Positions 5,957 through 5,976 of a stretch of 5,976 bases of DNA are shown here, in pieces (position 1 is the first letter of the stretch; every line of letters starts with the position of its first letter). Position numbers and translations under genes: made by a program. The notes under the pieces are model-generated. The model was not told the origin of the DNA and ran no database searches. It was given only the letters and a program-made list of their open reading frames with translations. Where the stretch lies: the NCBI GenBank assembly GCA_030600745.1, contig JAUVLL010000214.1:1-5976 (forward strand), written 5' to 3'. This DNA is from Spirochaetaceae bacterium (lineage in GTDB: Bacteria; Spirochaetota; Spirochaetia; B11-G9).

Positions 5957-5976
5957 ATTATCATACTTCCTGCATT

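Overview
The window is a compact, protein-coding stretch of an AT-rich bacterial chromosome with no RNA genes, mobile elements or CRISPR arrays. Signal peptides, a lipobox and N-terminal membrane anchors indicate a cell envelope with exported proteins. The density of TPR proteins and the look of the metallophosphoesterase and ParB-like genes suggest a spirochaete (Spirochaetota). That placement is recognition by eye, not a search result, and I hold it at about 0.5.

Left part (1-2076, minus strand): two TPR proteins in one transcript. A 250-aa exported TPR protein is followed, 11 bases after its stop, by a larger membrane-anchored TPR/coiled-coil protein that runs off the left edge. Charge distribution predicts that the working parts of both lie outside the cytoplasmic membrane.

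Centre (about 2030-2140): a very short divergent intergenic region, 23 bases if the annotated starts are right. It holds a small inverted repeat, and a perfect TTGACA hexamer lies inside the 5' end of the minus-strand gene. A second possible start for the minus-strand gene (an ATC codon behind a strong Shine-Dalgarno) would widen the gap to 65 bases.

Right-centre (2100-5088, plus strand): a tight three-gene operon, with a 2-base gap and then an ATGA overlap. It encodes a membrane-anchored TPR protein whose C-terminal domain looks like a catalytically dead Mrr-type restriction-endonuclease fold, a small calcineurin-like metallophosphoesterase with an altered first metal motif, and a protein with a ParB/sulfiredoxin-like DGNHR module plus a conserved PGRTEGDLYMW block. 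All three are predicted to be cytoplasmic or to face the cytoplasm. The spacing argues that they are made together and perhaps work together. This cassette is the best candidate in the window for an undescribed system.

Right end (5099-5976, minus strand): a short reading frame of at least 43 codons, then a lipoprotein of unknown function, convergent with the central operon and separated from it by only 10 bases.
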